From positions 119,324 to 158,322 of the forward strand of contig NZ_KE383887.1 in assembly GCF_000422585.1 (NCBI RefSeq): 38,999 nt of DNA, read 5' to 3'. Shown piece by piece: positions 8,541 to 16,532 of the stretch. The notes under the pieces are model-generated. The model made no database searches. It worked only from the letters and a program-made list of their open reading frames with translations, and was not told the origin of the DNA. Position 1 is the first letter of the stretch; each line of letters begins with the position of its first letter. Made by a program: the position numbers and the translations under genes. The DNA is from Hugenholtzia roseola DSM 9546 (GTDB lineage Bacteria; Bacteroidota; Bacteroidia; Cytophagales; Bernardetiaceae).

Positions 8541-8577
8541 AATCGCGCTTTTTGAAAAAAAGGCGCGATTTTTTTTT
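8541..8577 (+). terminator. Rho-independent terminator of the secreted-protein gene
   Basis: AATCGCGC at 8541-8548 pairs with GCGCGATT at 8563-8570, extended by a T5/A5 pairing after a one-base bulge, and is followed by a run of Ts. It lies 45 bases after the stop codon. Confidence 0.85.
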
Positions 8578-8590
8578 ATCACGCACCTAT

Positions 8591-8615
8591 CTTATTTGGA
8601 TTTAATCTAAATAAG
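8591..8615. promoter_or_regulatory. 25-base near-perfect palindrome covering a promoter (candidate operator)
   Basis: The sequence runs CTTATTTGGATT, a central T, then AATCTAAATAAG. Eleven of twelve pairs are Watson-Crick and the other is a G-T wobble. It contains the -33 element of the promoter listed next, so a bound regulator would be expected to control the small Cys/Lys-rich peptide gene. The half-site form recalls operators of dimeric metal-dependent repressors (DtxR/IdeR or Fur type), but that assignment is inference. Confidence 0.6.
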
Positions 8616-8626
8616 TTGTTACTTTG
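8595..8626 (+). promoter_or_regulatory. Bacteroidota-type promoter of the Cys/Lys-rich peptide gene
   Basis: TTTG at 8595-8598 is followed after 21 bases by TACTTTG at 8620-8626. This fits TTTG-N19-21-TAnnTTTG apart from one base fewer in the -7 box. The start codon lies 39 bases downstream at 8665. The -33 element sits inside the palindrome. Confidence 0.6.
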
Positions 8627-8664
8627 CAGTCAGATTTCACCACCTTACCATTCTTCTTTTCGCC

Positions 8665-8841
8665 ATGAACGTCTTACAAATCCAAATTCAGACACAAGAG
8701 CCTTCTACCTTAGCTCAAAATCTCTGTACGGCAGCCTTCGAAGAAGCCTTTTGCTGTGCCTTCGGTTGCGATAAAAAAGACAAGTGCTGTAAGAAATACA
8801 AGACCAAAGGCAAGCATTGTAAGAAATGCCCCAAAATCTAA
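8665..8841 (+). CDS. 58-residue Cys/Lys-rich small protein
   Basis: A short frame from ATG 8665 to TAA 8841. The N-terminal half is ordinary (MNVLQIQIQTQEPSTLAQNL). The C-terminal half holds C30-C31, C35, C41-C42, C52 and C55 among many lysines (DKCCKKYKTKGKHCKKC); with C21 there are eight cysteines. It has no signal peptide. CxxC and CC pairs suggest metal binding or a disulfide-rich peptide; this is inference. Its own promoter, the palindrome covering that promoter, and the terminator before it support a real, separately regulated gene. I recall similar short KCCKK-type proteins in Bacteroidota but cannot name a family. The rnc gene follows 136 bases downstream. Confidence 0.65.
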   Translation: MNVLQIQIQTQEPSTLAQNLCTAAFEEAFCCAFGCDKKDKCCKKYKTKGKHCKKCPKI

Positions 8842-8976
8842 GTGTCGCTTTGGACAGCCTAAGCAAGTGGCATATCAAGATTTGTTTGTAAATTTGGCAT
8901 CTCAAAAGTAGGAATTGGGCAGGTTGTAGCCTTTTGGTACTTGCTTTTTCCATTTCAGAAGCCAAAATCAAGCAGT

Positions 8977-9717
8977 ATGTTTCTTCTTCGTTTCTTTAAA
9001 AGATTAAGCGAAAGCCCCGAACAGAAAAAATTTCGCCACGCGGTGCGTCTTATTTTGGGAGCAGACCCTTCCAACTTGGCACTCTACGAACTTGCCATGC
9101 GTCATGCCTCGGCAGGTATTGTGCAAGATGGCTTCCGACAAGATAACGAACGATTGGAATACTTAGGTGATGCGATTTTAGGCGCGGTAGTGGCAGATTA
9201 CCTCTTTCGCCACTTTCCCTATAAAGACGAAGGCTATCTGACCGAAATTCGCTCGCGTATCGTGAGCAGGCAATCTTTGGGCGATTTGGCAGTGCGCTTG
9301 GGCATCAATCAGCTCGTTAATAGAGATGAAAAGCGGCTGCGTCATAGTCCTGCACAAGGCTTTAAGTCTATCAATGGTGATGCGATGGAAGCCTTTATCG
9401 GGGCAATTTATTTAGACAAGGGCTATAATTTTAGCCATCAATTTATCATTAAAAAGATTCTGCACACTTATTTGGATTTAGACACGCTACTCAATACGAC
9501 TAAAAACTACAAGAGCAAACTCCTCGAATGGAGTCAGCGTGAGGGCAAAAAAATAGAATTTAGGTGTGAAAAAGAACAACTCAATTCGAAACAAATCCAA
9601 TTTTCAGCGACCATTTTTATAGATGACGAGCTAATTGCACAAGGCAATGGCGAAAATAAAAAGAGTGCCGAGCAGGACGGTGCAAGGCGCGTCTGTGAGC
9701 TACTCGAAATTGCCTAA
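8977..9717 (+). CDS. rnc: Ribonuclease III
   Basis: A 246-residue protein with the full RNase III layout. Residues about 20-165 are the catalytic domain with the signature N57-E-R-L-E61-Y-L-G-D65-A, and the second acidic cluster G-D-A-M-E-A-F near residue 135. Residues about 175-245 are a double-stranded RNA-binding domain ending GENKKSAEQDGARRVCELL. It cleaves double-stranded RNA in rRNA and mRNA processing. The ATG at 8977 is chosen; an upstream TTG at 8941 would add 12 residues and is less likely. It is not beside fabF/acpP, its frequent neighbours in this phylum. Confidence 0.95.
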   Translation: MFLLRFFKRLSESPEQKKFRHAVRLILGADPSNLALYELAMRHASAGIVQDGFRQDNERLEYLGDAILGAVVADYLFRHFPYKDEGYLTEIRSRIVSRQSLGDLAVRLGINQLVNRDEKRLRHSPAQGFKSINGDAMEAFIGAIYLDKGYNFSHQFIIKKILHTYLDLDTLLNTTKNYKSKLLEWSQREGKKIEFRCEKEQLNSKQIQFSATIFIDDELIAQGNGENKKSAEQDGARRVCELLEIA

Positions 9718-9737
9718 AATGCTGCCCCTTGTTTATG

Positions 9738-9833
9738 GGTCTGAAAATCCTTTTTTATTCCAATCGTACTGCGGAAAAGGTAATACCTTGTCCCTACATT
9801 TCTATCTGATTTTTAGAATTTAACAACACCGCC
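9738..9833. repeat. Dispersed intergenic repeat, copy B
   Basis: It starts GGTCTGAAAATCC and TTTTTTATT, shared with copy C, then has an imperfect hairpin AAGGT-AAT-ACCTT, then the shared block TCCCTACATTT, CTATCTGATTTTTAGAAT and TTAAC. It lies between rnc and the guanylyltransferase gene, in a gap with no other feature. Confidence 0.75.
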
Positions 9834-10004
9834 TTTTAGAGAGCCTTTCTTGTGCCAATATGATTTTGCAGCGGCGTGCATTTTAGACTTTTATCACCAC
9901 AAGAGGGGCTGCCAAAGTTAAAAAGGGGGAGAATTTTTCGGCATAACACCATCATACAAAAGTTATCCGAAGCACTGCCCCCTATTGCCTTTCAAGGGAA
10001 AGTT

Positions 10005-11087
10005 TTAGACAAACTTTTCGCCTTTTTTATTTTTTGCGTCCTCTAAAAAGTGTTTGATGCGTTGTTCCTCGTCTTTGGGACAAATCAGTAGGACATTGTT
10101 GTATTCTGCTACGATAAAATTTTCCAACCCTTTTACCACAACAAGCCTATCTTTTGGAGTCTTGATGATGCAATTTTTTACGCCCTCATACGCCAAGACA
10201 TTGCCTTGAATGGCGTTCTGATTTTTGTCTTTGGGCAGGGTTTCGTGCAAAGACTTCCAAGTTCCCAAATCCGACCAGCCACAATCGCAAGGCACAACAT
10301 AGACGTTTTTGGATTTTTCCATGATGCCATAGTCAATAGAGATGCCATGAAAGCGCGAATAGGCTGCCTGCACGCTTTCGTTTTCTCTTTCGGTATAAAA
10401 ATCGGCGGTAATATCTTCAAAGGCTTCCGCCATATCGGGTTGATGTTCTTCGAAGGAGGAGATAACCGTCTGCACGTTCCAAACAAAAATGCCTGCGTTC
10501 CAATAGAAATCGCCACTTTCTATAAAGGCTTCTGCTAAGGCTTGGTTAGGCTTTTCGGTGAACATCTTAACTTTCTTGACTTCGTCATATTGGCGTTCTT
10601 CTATCTGAATATAGCCATAGCCTGTATCGGGGCGTGTAGGCTCGATGCCTAAGGTGATGATTTTGCTCGACCACTGGGTTGTGTCTAAGGCGATTTTGAG
10701 CTTTTCCATAAAGGCGTAGCTATCCAAAATGAGGTGGTCGGAGGGCGTAACGATAATGTTGGCGTTGGGATTGCGCTCGCGGATTTTGTAGGCGGCGTAG
10801 GCAATACAAGGAGCGGTATTTTTAGCCGTCGGCTCTAATAAAATTTGGTCGTCGCTTAGATGGGGGAGTTGGTGCTTTACTAATTCGTAATAAGCGGCAT
10901 TGGTTACGACAAAGTAGTTTTCAGGTGGGCAGAGTGCCGAAAAGCGTTGCGAGGTCTGTTGGATAAGGGTCTTGCCTACGCCCAATACGTCTTGAAATTG
11001 TTTGGGATAGTGTTGGCGGCTGAAAGGCCAGAAGCGGCTTCCGATACCGCCCGCCATAATGACAACATATTGATTGTTATTTTTCAT
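10005..11087 (-). CDS. manC: Mannose-1-phosphate guanylyltransferase
   Basis: A 360-residue protein that makes GDP-mannose from mannose-1-phosphate and GTP. Visible motifs are the nucleotidyltransferase signature A-G-G-I-G-S-R-F-W-P-F-S-R near residue 12 with P-K-Q-F after it, L-E-P-T-A-K-N-T-A-P, the metal-binding T-P-S-D-H, P-D-T-G-Y-G-Y-I, F-T-E-K-P, N-A-G-I-F-V-W, and D-C-G-W-S-D-L-G-T-W. It has only the pyrophosphorylase domain; the C-terminal mannose-6-phosphate isomerase domain of bifunctional forms is absent. The start at 11087 is chosen because the motif follows at once; the longer frame adds 39 unconserved residues. It follows the DUF721 gene by 83 bases in the same direction. The isomerase-type gene at 24960-25961 could supply upstream substrate. 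Confidence 0.92.
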   Translation of the reverse strand: MKNNNQYVVIMAGGIGSRFWPFSRQHYPKQFQDVLGVGKTLIQQTSQRFSALCPPENYFVVTNAAYYELVKHQLPHLSDDQILLEPTAKNTAPCIAYAAYKIRERNPNANIIVTPSDHLILDSYAFMEKLKIALDTTQWSSKIITLGIEPTRPDTGYGYIQIEERQYDEVKKVKMFTEKPNQALAEAFIESGDFYWNAGIFVWNVQTVISSFEEHQPDMAEAFEDITADFYTERENESVQAAYSRFHGISIDYGIMEKSKNVYVVPCDCGWSDLGTWKSLHETLPKDKNQNAIQGNVLAYEGVKNCIIKTPKDRLVVVKGLENFIVAEYNNVLLICPKDEEQRIKHFLEDAKNKKGEKFV

Positions 11088-11170
11088 AGTCGCAAGTTTT
11101 GTGTTTGCTTTTGTTGGGAGTGGGTTGTGGCTCAAATAGGAAATAAATAGGGTCATCTTTTTGGCAGGCA

Positions 11171-11458
11171 CTATAAAAATACGATTTCTTTGAGGCGTTG
11201 GCACTCTGCCTGCTGATTGAGTCTTTCTATGATTTGATTGCGCATCAGGCTCAAATTATTTTTTAGCGCAGGGGCTTCTATTTTCACAAAAAGCGTTCCT
11301 TCTTTTAGTGCGATTTGTTGGGTATGCTTGCTAACAGTTTTGCCCAAAACCTGATGCCAAGCGGCGACAATTTTTTGCTCTTCTAAGTGCTTATCTAAGC
11401 CATAGGCTTTCAAAAATTGGCTAATAGCCTCGTTCAAACTGATGGGGTTGCGCTGCAT
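11171..11458 (-). CDS. DUF721/DciA-like protein
   Basis: A 95-residue protein with the DUF721 pattern: ISLNEAISQFLKAYGLDKHLEEQ, then VAAWHQVLGKTVSKHT, then LFVKIEAPALKNNLSLMRNQIIERLN. In other bacteria this domain is found in DciA, which loads or helps the replicative helicase DnaB; whether this short protein does so is not established. The start is set at ATG 11458; the longer frame to 11563 only adds a hydrophobic, unconserved stretch that overlaps the upstream control region. It is the first gene of a likely two-gene unit with manC. Confidence 0.82.
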   Translation of the reverse strand: MQRNPISLNEAISQFLKAYGLDKHLEEQKIVAAWHQVLGKTVSKHTQQIALKEGTLFVKIEAPALKNNLSLMRNQIIERLNQQAECQRLKEIVFL

Positions 11459-11552
11459 ATAGGCGAAAGAAAATGGACGAAAGAAATAGACACGAAAGAA
11501 ATAAAAAACAAGGAGAAAGCAAAGGCAGGGGACAGAGAAAATATAACAAACC

Positions 11553-11570
11553 CTAACGCTCAAACGTTAG
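11553..11570. promoter_or_regulatory. Small inverted repeat CTAACG-N6-CGTTAG
   Basis: CTAACG at 11553-11558 pairs with CGTTAG at 11565-11570. It sits about 95 bases upstream of the DUF721 gene and 180 bases upstream of the divergent nSTAND gene. It may be an operator; nothing else supports this. Confidence 0.3.
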
Positions 11571-11749
11571 ATAGGTGCGAAGATACGCTTTTTTTAGCCA
11601 AAAGAAAAAAATCGCAGCCATAAAACGCAAACATAAAAATTTGCGAGTCGGTTTTTGGAAAAACGCCCTGTCCTGCTCTTTTTGTTGTTTCTTATATAAA
11701 AGAATATCCGTATCTTAGCCTTTGCTTTTTCACCAAACCTATTTCAGAC

Positions 11750-13681
11750 GTGGTCAAGAGTCCCTTTAAAGTATTAGACGCATACGGTCGTGAAGACAAG
11801 GATATTTTCTTTGGTCGGGATAAAGAAATTCAAGCCCTTTATTCCAAAACCACAGAAAGTAACCTCATCTTGCTCTATGGGGCTTCGGGGACGGGCAAGA
11901 CAAGCCTGATACACTGCGGACTATCGAGCCGCTTCGGAGAGGACGAATGGCTGCCCCTTTTTGTACGCCGCAAAGACGACATTGCTTCTTCTACCGTAGA
12001 GGAAATCAATAAGTACCTGCCGCGCCGTCTTAAAGGCAATACGCCCCTGCCTTTGGCTATCAAAGCCCTGCACTTGGCACACTTTCGTCCGATTTATCTT
12101 ATTTTTGACCAATTTGAAGAAATTTTTATTAGCGGTACAATAGAGGAACAACGCCATTTCTTTGGCTTCCTCGAATTGATGCTACAAAGCGAAATTAAGT
12201 GTAAAATTATCTTGGTCATTCGCGAAGAATACTTGGCGTATCTTTCTGAATATGAGGAACAAGTGCCTTCACTTTTCGACCACCGCTTGCGCATCGAGCG
12301 CATGCGTCCACATCATGCCAAAGAGGTTATCTTGCGTTCTGCCTTAGCCTTCGGAATCCAGATGGTTGCCCCTTCCCAGACGGCTGACATGATGACCGAT
12401 TTATTGAGTTTTGACAATGAAATTGAACTGACCTATCTACAAGTTTATCTCGATAGGCTTTATACAGAGGGCTATGAGCGCGAAAAGAGTTTGCCCGTAA
12501 CCTTTTCACCCGAATTAGTGGCAGAGGTAAGCGATATAGACGATGTCTTGGGCGATTTTTTGGAGGCGCAGGTACAAAACGTGATGCGCGTCTTGCCTCA
12601 TTCCGAACAAGAACATATTTGGGACATCTTACAACAACTCATCACCGAAGAAGGCACACGCACCTCGCTCTCTATCCAAACCCTATTACAGAACTTAGAG
12701 AAGTTTCAGATTAGCCGCCCGATTATTGATTTTTGTATAGAAGAATTGCGACAAGCCCGTCTATTGCATATTTTAGATGGGCGCATAGAGTTGGCGCACG
12801 ACAGTTTGGCAGCCAAAGTGTATGAAAAAATATCTGCCGAAGACCGCCTTCGCGCTATGGTTTTGGCAGTCATCAAAGATGGCATGACGCGCTACCAGCG
12901 TTTGGGCGTTTTGATGGATAAGAAAGATTTGGAATACATTGCGCCTCATTTAGAGGATTTGCGTTTAGATAAGACCGAACTTGCCCTTATTGAGCGTAGC
13001 AGAAAACGCCTTCGTCGTCTTCGGAATTGGCAAAATGCTTCTGTTGCTTCGTTTATTGTGGTGCTGTTGGCACTTTTGGGTTGGGCAAGTGTGGAACGCT
13101 ACAAAGCCGTAGAGCGTGGGCTTGCTTTGGAAAAGGAAAAAATAGATGCCCAAGAAAAAGCCAAAAAGCAGGAGGAGATTTCGCGCCGTTTAGATGAGTA
13201 CTTAGGGCTATTTTTGGCAAAAGAGAAGGAAGTGGAGATGCGTCAGAAGGAAGTGAGTAGCTCTTTGGATAGCATCAAAAAAATAGAAACGCGCCTAAAA
13301 AATGCCTTAGATAGTGCCGAAATTATGCGTCGTCGCGCTGAAAGGAGCAATCAGGAAGCCTTAGAAGCCAAACAGCAGGCGGAGGTAGAAAAAGAGAGGG
13401 CTACCCAGTTGCAAAGGGTTTCGAAAGCCAATGAGCTTGCGGCTCGCGCCCTTTTGGAAGCGGAAAGAAAGCCTTTCTATGCTATCAGGGTTGCAGAAGC
13501 TGCCTACAAACTCGATGCCAATACCAACACAGAAAATGCCCTTATCAATATCTTTCAGCAGGAATACTTTTCACGTTATCGCGATAGGAAACGCCCGATT
13601 GCGGTGCAGGTTAGAAGTTTTTTACAGGCAAATTTTGCCCCACAGCTCACGCCACAGCAGAGGCGCGAACTTGGCATTTAG
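11750..13681 (+). CDS. nSTAND-type NTPase with membrane segment and coiled coil
   Basis: A 643-residue protein. The N-terminal NTPase begins almost at once (SPFKVLDAYGREDKDIFFGRDKEI) with Walker A G44-A-S-G-T-G-K50-T-S and Walker B L-I-F-D120-Q-F-E-E, the DQFEE form of nSTAND1-like proteins. A helical region runs to about 420, then one hydrophobic segment at about 425-447 (ASFIVVLLALLGWA), then a long charged coiled coil to about 570, and a conserved-looking end (ANELAARALLEAE, ALINIFQQEYF). In relatives this end normally precedes WD40 repeats; here the gene stops. STAND proteins are sensor switches, some in antiphage defence; no defence role is proven here. The start is GTG 11750; no good ATG fits the NTPase beginning. 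Confidence 0.8.
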   Translation: MVKSPFKVLDAYGREDKDIFFGRDKEIQALYSKTTESNLILLYGASGTGKTSLIHCGLSSRFGEDEWLPLFVRRKDDIASSTVEEINKYLPRRLKGNTPLPLAIKALHLAHFRPIYLIFDQFEEIFISGTIEEQRHFFGFLELMLQSEIKCKIILVIREEYLAYLSEYEEQVPSLFDHRLRIERMRPHHAKEVILRSALAFGIQMVAPSQTADMMTDLLSFDNEIELTYLQVYLDRLYTEGYEREKSLPVTFSPELVAEVSDIDDVLGDFLEAQVQNVMRVLPHSEQEHIWDILQQLITEEGTRTSLSIQTLLQNLEKFQISRPIIDFCIEELRQARLLHILDGRIELAHDSLAAKVYEKISAEDRLRAMVLAVIKDGMTRYQRLGVLMDKKDLEYIAPHLEDLRLDKTELALIERSRKRLRRLRNWQNASVASFIVVLLALLGWASVERYKAVERGLALEKEKIDAQEKAKKQEEISRRLDEYLGLFLAKEKEVEMRQKEVSSSLDSIKKIETRLKNALDSAEIMRRRAERSNQEALEAKQQAEVEKERATQLQRVSKANELAARALLEAERKPFYAIRVAEAAYKLDANTNTENALINIFQQEYFSRYRDRKRPIAVQVRSFLQANFAPQLTPQQRRELGI

Positions 13682-13699
13682 CCTACTATCAAAGCACCT

Positions 13700-13727
13700 A
13701 CAAAATAGCATTTTGTATTTGTTTTTT
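13700..13727 (+). terminator. Weak terminator after the nSTAND gene
   Basis: ACAAAAT at 13700-13706 pairs with ATTTTGT at 13710-13716, loop AGC, followed by a T-rich stretch. The stem is short and AT-rich, so the call is modest. Confidence 0.45.
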
Positions 13728-13778
13728 GCTATTTTTGCAGTATCTTACCATGCAAATCGATGGTTTGCTCTGCTGATA

Positions 13779-13801
13779 GGTCGTAGTCGGAGGCTACGCC
13801 C
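13779..13801. repeat. Small hairpin with TAGTCG core, left flank of the AT-rich ORF
   Basis: GGTCGTAG at 13779-13786 pairs with CTACGCCC at 13794-13801 with one mismatch. The core TAGTCGGAGGCTA resembles TAGTCGCAGACTA at 14412-14424, on the other side of the AT-rich ORF. Confidence 0.5.
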
Positions 13802-13832
13802 AATAGGGGGTGGGAAGCACTTAAACCAGTAG

Positions 13833-14345
13833 ATGAGTTTTAATTTTATGATAGAAAAACAAGCACAACAAGATATTGATTTTTTATTTAATACATTTGA
13901 TGTGATATTTTTATCTAATAAAATCAACTTATTAGATAAAAATATATTTGTTATAAGTAGATTGATTTCAAGTAAAGAAAAAATGATTTTTAATAACTTT
14001 ACAAAATGTGAAAACTTTATCAATCTCAATAATGAGTCTGAAAATATTTGGCATGAAATATTATATAAATTTGATAATGAAAATTTATATAATCTTAAAA
14101 AACACTTTAAAATAAAAAATAATCAAACTAATAGTAGTTGGCTTGTAGAACCATCTTATTATTTTTTATTTCAGCAAAAAGAGAAAATAGTAGCTGTTTT
14201 AGGCTATATTCCCCCTAATGACCTAAGACATGAACAATGGAAAAATGATGTTCAGATAGAGGAAGGTGAAAGTTTACAAAGATTAGCAATAGAACAAATC
14301 GTTTCATACTGTTTTTTTAAAAATGTAATAAATATGAAATTTTAA
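13833..14345 (+). CDS. AT-rich orphan protein
   Basis: A 170-residue reading frame, rich in Asn, Lys, Ile and Phe, with far lower GC than its neighbours. It has no signal peptide or membrane segment, and I recognise no domain. Ser-Trp, Pro-Ser-Tyr and Tyr-Ile-Pro-Pro patches (SSWLVEPSYYFLFQQ, GYIPPNDLRHEQW) in the second half look like a folded domain. A 17-base perfect inverted repeat lies inside it (13905-13945). The composition suggests acquisition by transfer, which is inference. A TATTTTTG box at 13730 could be the promoter -7 element. The start could be ATG 13833 or the in-frame ATG at 13848. Confidence 0.6.
   Translation: MSFNFMIEKQAQQDIDFLFNTFDVIFLSNKINLLDKNIFVISRLISSKEKMIFNNFTKCENFINLNNESENIWHEILYKFDNENLYNLKKHFKIKNNQTNSSWLVEPSYYFLFQQKEKIVAVLGYIPPNDLRHEQWKNDVQIEEGESLQRLAIEQIVSYCFFKNVINMKF
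13905..13945. repeat. Perfect 17-base inverted repeat inside the AT-rich ORF
   Basis: ATATTTTTATCTAATAA at 13905-13921 is exactly complementary to 13929-13945, with a 7-base loop. It lies within the coding frame of the orphan gene. The stem is almost wholly A and T. Confidence 0.75.
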
Positions 14346-14406
14346 CAAAAAAGATAAAATCCCCCGTTGTCCGTAATATTCCCACCAAAAAAACAACCCA
14401 AATGTT

Positions 14407-14429
14407 AGGCTTAGTCGCAGACTAAGCCT
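14407..14429. repeat. Small hairpin with TAGTCG core, right flank of the AT-rich ORF
   Basis: AGGCTTAGTC at 14407-14416 pairs perfectly with GACTAAGCCT at 14420-14429, loop GCA. No T-run follows. Its core resembles the hairpin at 13779-13801. Confidence 0.6.
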
Positions 14430-14490
14430 TATCGAGAAGGGTTAAGCCTCGTCTTTGCCTGCATTGCAATAGACCGACTATCAAAAATTG

Positions 14491-14898
14491 TTACGCGCTT
14501 TTTTGGCTCTTGTATTCGTAAAGGCAGATGCCAAAATTGGTCAGGGCATAAAAAATCGGCAAAATAAAAGAGAAAACAATAAAATAATAATCACCTTGTT
14601 CTGAAAAATACAAGGCAGCTATAGCGTAGGGTAAAATTGAAAAGAGATAAAGCAGGCGCAGAGTCATAAAAAAGCGGTTTCTACCTTCGTGCTTGTTTTG
14701 GTAGCTATAAAACAAACTTGGCAGAACGCTAAAAATCATATTGTAAAAACCCAGCGGTATGAGCAGCAGCAGTGCAAGTGCAGCAAGGAGGGGAAAGCCC
14801 ACTGTTTCGCCAGAGAAAAAAAGCACAACCGAGCTAATGATAAAAAGTCCTTGTATGCGTAGGTCGAGTTGGCGCGAGGGGAAGAAAGAGATTTTCAT
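14491..14898 (-). CDS. Small four-helix membrane protein
   Basis: A 135-residue protein with four predicted membrane segments: LFIISSVVLFF near residue 20, FPLLAALALLLLIPLGF near 38, LLYLFSILPYAIAALYF near 85, and FIVFSFILPIFYAL near 110. The start at 14898 is preferred because the longer frame adds 42 basic, non-membrane residues overlapping the upstream region. The ends are basic and Lys-rich. I do not recognise a family. It is divergent from the nucleotidyltransferase gene. Confidence 0.7.
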   Translation of the reverse strand: MKISFFPSRQLDLRIQGLFIISSVVLFFSGETVGFPLLAALALLLLIPLGFYNMIFSVLPSLFYSYQNKHEGRNRFFMTLRLLYLFSILPYAIAALYFSEQGDYYFIVFSFILPIFYALTNFGICLYEYKSQKSA

Positions 14899-15074
14899 AT
14901 AAAAGGGAGTAAAATGGGGAACAAAAAGTTGGACATAAGATTGCTGTCTTTCGCTATAAAGATGCAAAAAAGTGGCTTTTACACAAACTTTTGCCCCCTT
15001 TTTTTGTGTTCTTTTTTTAGCCACAAGGCTTCAAAATATTACCAAGATTGCTTTGAAGTGTGTATTTTTGCAAC

Positions 15075-16532
15075 ATGGAAGAGAGAGACTATTCGGAATA
15101 CAAGGCTTTTTTGAGTAAAAACCCTATTTTTGAGCGCATTAGCAGGTGTGCGGCAGAATTGAAGATGCCCGCCTATGTCATTGGCGGCTATGTACGCGAT
15201 TTCTTTTTGGGCAGAAAAAAAGCCAAACAAGACATCGACATCGTCTGTGTAGGCAGTGGCATAGAGTTAGCAAAAGCCCTTGCCAAGACCTTTAAGCCTG
15301 CGCCCCAAGTCGCTATTTTTAAGCGATTTGGTACGGCTATGCTCAAAATTGACGACATAGAGTTAGAATTTGTAGGCGCAAGAAAAGAATCTTACGACTT
15401 CGACTCACGCAAGCCAACGGTAGAAAATGGCTCACTTACCGACGACCAAAATCGCCGCGATTTCACCATCAACGCCTTAGCTTTGAGTTTGCAAAAAGAG
15501 GAATTTGGCAAGCTCTTAGACCCTTTTGGGGGACTTGCCGATTTGCGGCGCAAAATTATCCGAACGCCCCTTGATGCTGATATTACCTTTTCCGACGACC
15601 CCTTGCGCATGATGCGTGCGATTCGTTTTGCGGCTCAACTCAATTTCGACATCGAGGCTGATACCTTTGCCGCCATCAGCAAAAATAAGGAGCGCATCAG
15701 TATCGTTTCGCAAGAGCGCGTTACGACGGAATTAAACAAAATTATCGAGACCCAAAAGCCTTCTTATGGCTTTAATTTACTTTTCGAATCGGGACTCTTG
15801 GCGTTGATTTTTCCGCAAATGGCACTCTTGCATGGCGTAGAGAGCATCGATGGAAAGGCACACAAGGATAATTTCTACCACACTTTGAAGGTCTTGGACA
15901 ACACTGCCCAAGTTTCCGACGACCTTTGGCTAAGATGGGCAGCCATCTTACACGACATTGCCAAGCCACAGACGAAGCGTTTTGACAAAAAAGCAGGCTG
16001 GACTTTTCACGGACACGAGGAGCGAGGCGCACGATTAGTGCCTAAAATTTTTCGCGACCTGCGTCTGCCCTTAGACCAAAAGATGCGCTTTGTGCAAAAA
16101 TTGGTGCGCCTGCACTTGCGCCCGATTGCGCTGGTCAAGGAAACCATTACCGATTCGGCTATCCGCCGCCTACTTTTTGAGGCAGGCGAAGACATTGACG
16201 CGCTTATGAAACTTTGTCGTGCCGATATTACCTCGAAAGACCACAACCGCGTCAAGCGATACTTGCAAAATTTTGACAAGGTAGAAAAGAAAATGGCAGA
16301 GGTAGAGCAAAAAGACCGCCTGCGCAATTTTCAACCCGTAGTAGATGGCGAACTTATCATGACAACCTTTGGCATCAAGCCTTCGCGCGAAGTGGGGCTT
16401 ATCAAAACCGAAATCAGAGAAGCCATCTTGGAGGGCATCATTCGCAACGAATACGACGAGGCGTATGCTTTTATGTTGGCGGAAGGCAAAAAATTAGGGC
16501 TTACGCCGATTGAATCTGCTAAAAAAGCATAA
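15075..16532 (+). CDS. CCA tRNA nucleotidyltransferase / poly(A) polymerase family protein with HD domain
   Basis: A 485-residue protein. The N-terminal nucleotidyltransferase head has G37-G-Y-V-R-D and K-Q-D53-I-D55-I-V, the two metal-binding acids. The RNA-binding neck (DPLRMMRAIRFAAQLNF) follows at about 175. A C-terminal HD domain carries H293-D294 in a H-D-I-A-K-P motif. The family adds or repairs the CCA end of tRNA. The Bacteroidota form of this length with an HD domain fits. The start is ATG 15075; a GTG at 15060 is in frame but lies in a TATTTTTG sequence at 15063-15070 that looks like a -7 box, which would leave almost no leader. Confidence 0.92.
   Translation: MEERDYSEYKAFLSKNPIFERISRCAAELKMPAYVIGGYVRDFFLGRKKAKQDIDIVCVGSGIELAKALAKTFKPAPQVAIFKRFGTAMLKIDDIELEFVGARKESYDFDSRKPTVENGSLTDDQNRRDFTINALALSLQKEEFGKLLDPFGGLADLRRKIIRTPLDADITFSDDPLRMMRAIRFAAQLNFDIEADTFAAISKNKERISIVSQERVTTELNKIIETQKPSYGFNLLFESGLLALIFPQMALLHGVESIDGKAHKDNFYHTLKVLDNTAQVSDDLWLRWAAILHDIAKPQTKRFDKKAGWTFHGHEERGARLVPKIFRDLRLPLDQKMRFVQKLVRLHLRPIALVKETITDSAIRRLLFEAGEDIDALMKLCRADITSKDHNRVKRYLQNFDKVEKKMAEVEQKDRLRNFQPVVDGELIMTTFGIKPSREVGLIKTEIREAILEGIIRNEYDEAYAFMLAEGKKLGLTPIESAKKA

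Noticed and set aside
8705-8971. Minus-strand frame of 88 codons opposite the Cys/Lys-rich peptide
   Set aside because: It has no recognisable domain and no promoter, and it overlaps the better supported plus-strand gene.
13431-13832. Plus-strand frame of 133 codons overlapping the end of the nSTAND gene
   Set aside because: It is out of frame with the conserved protein and its tail is made from repeat sequence.
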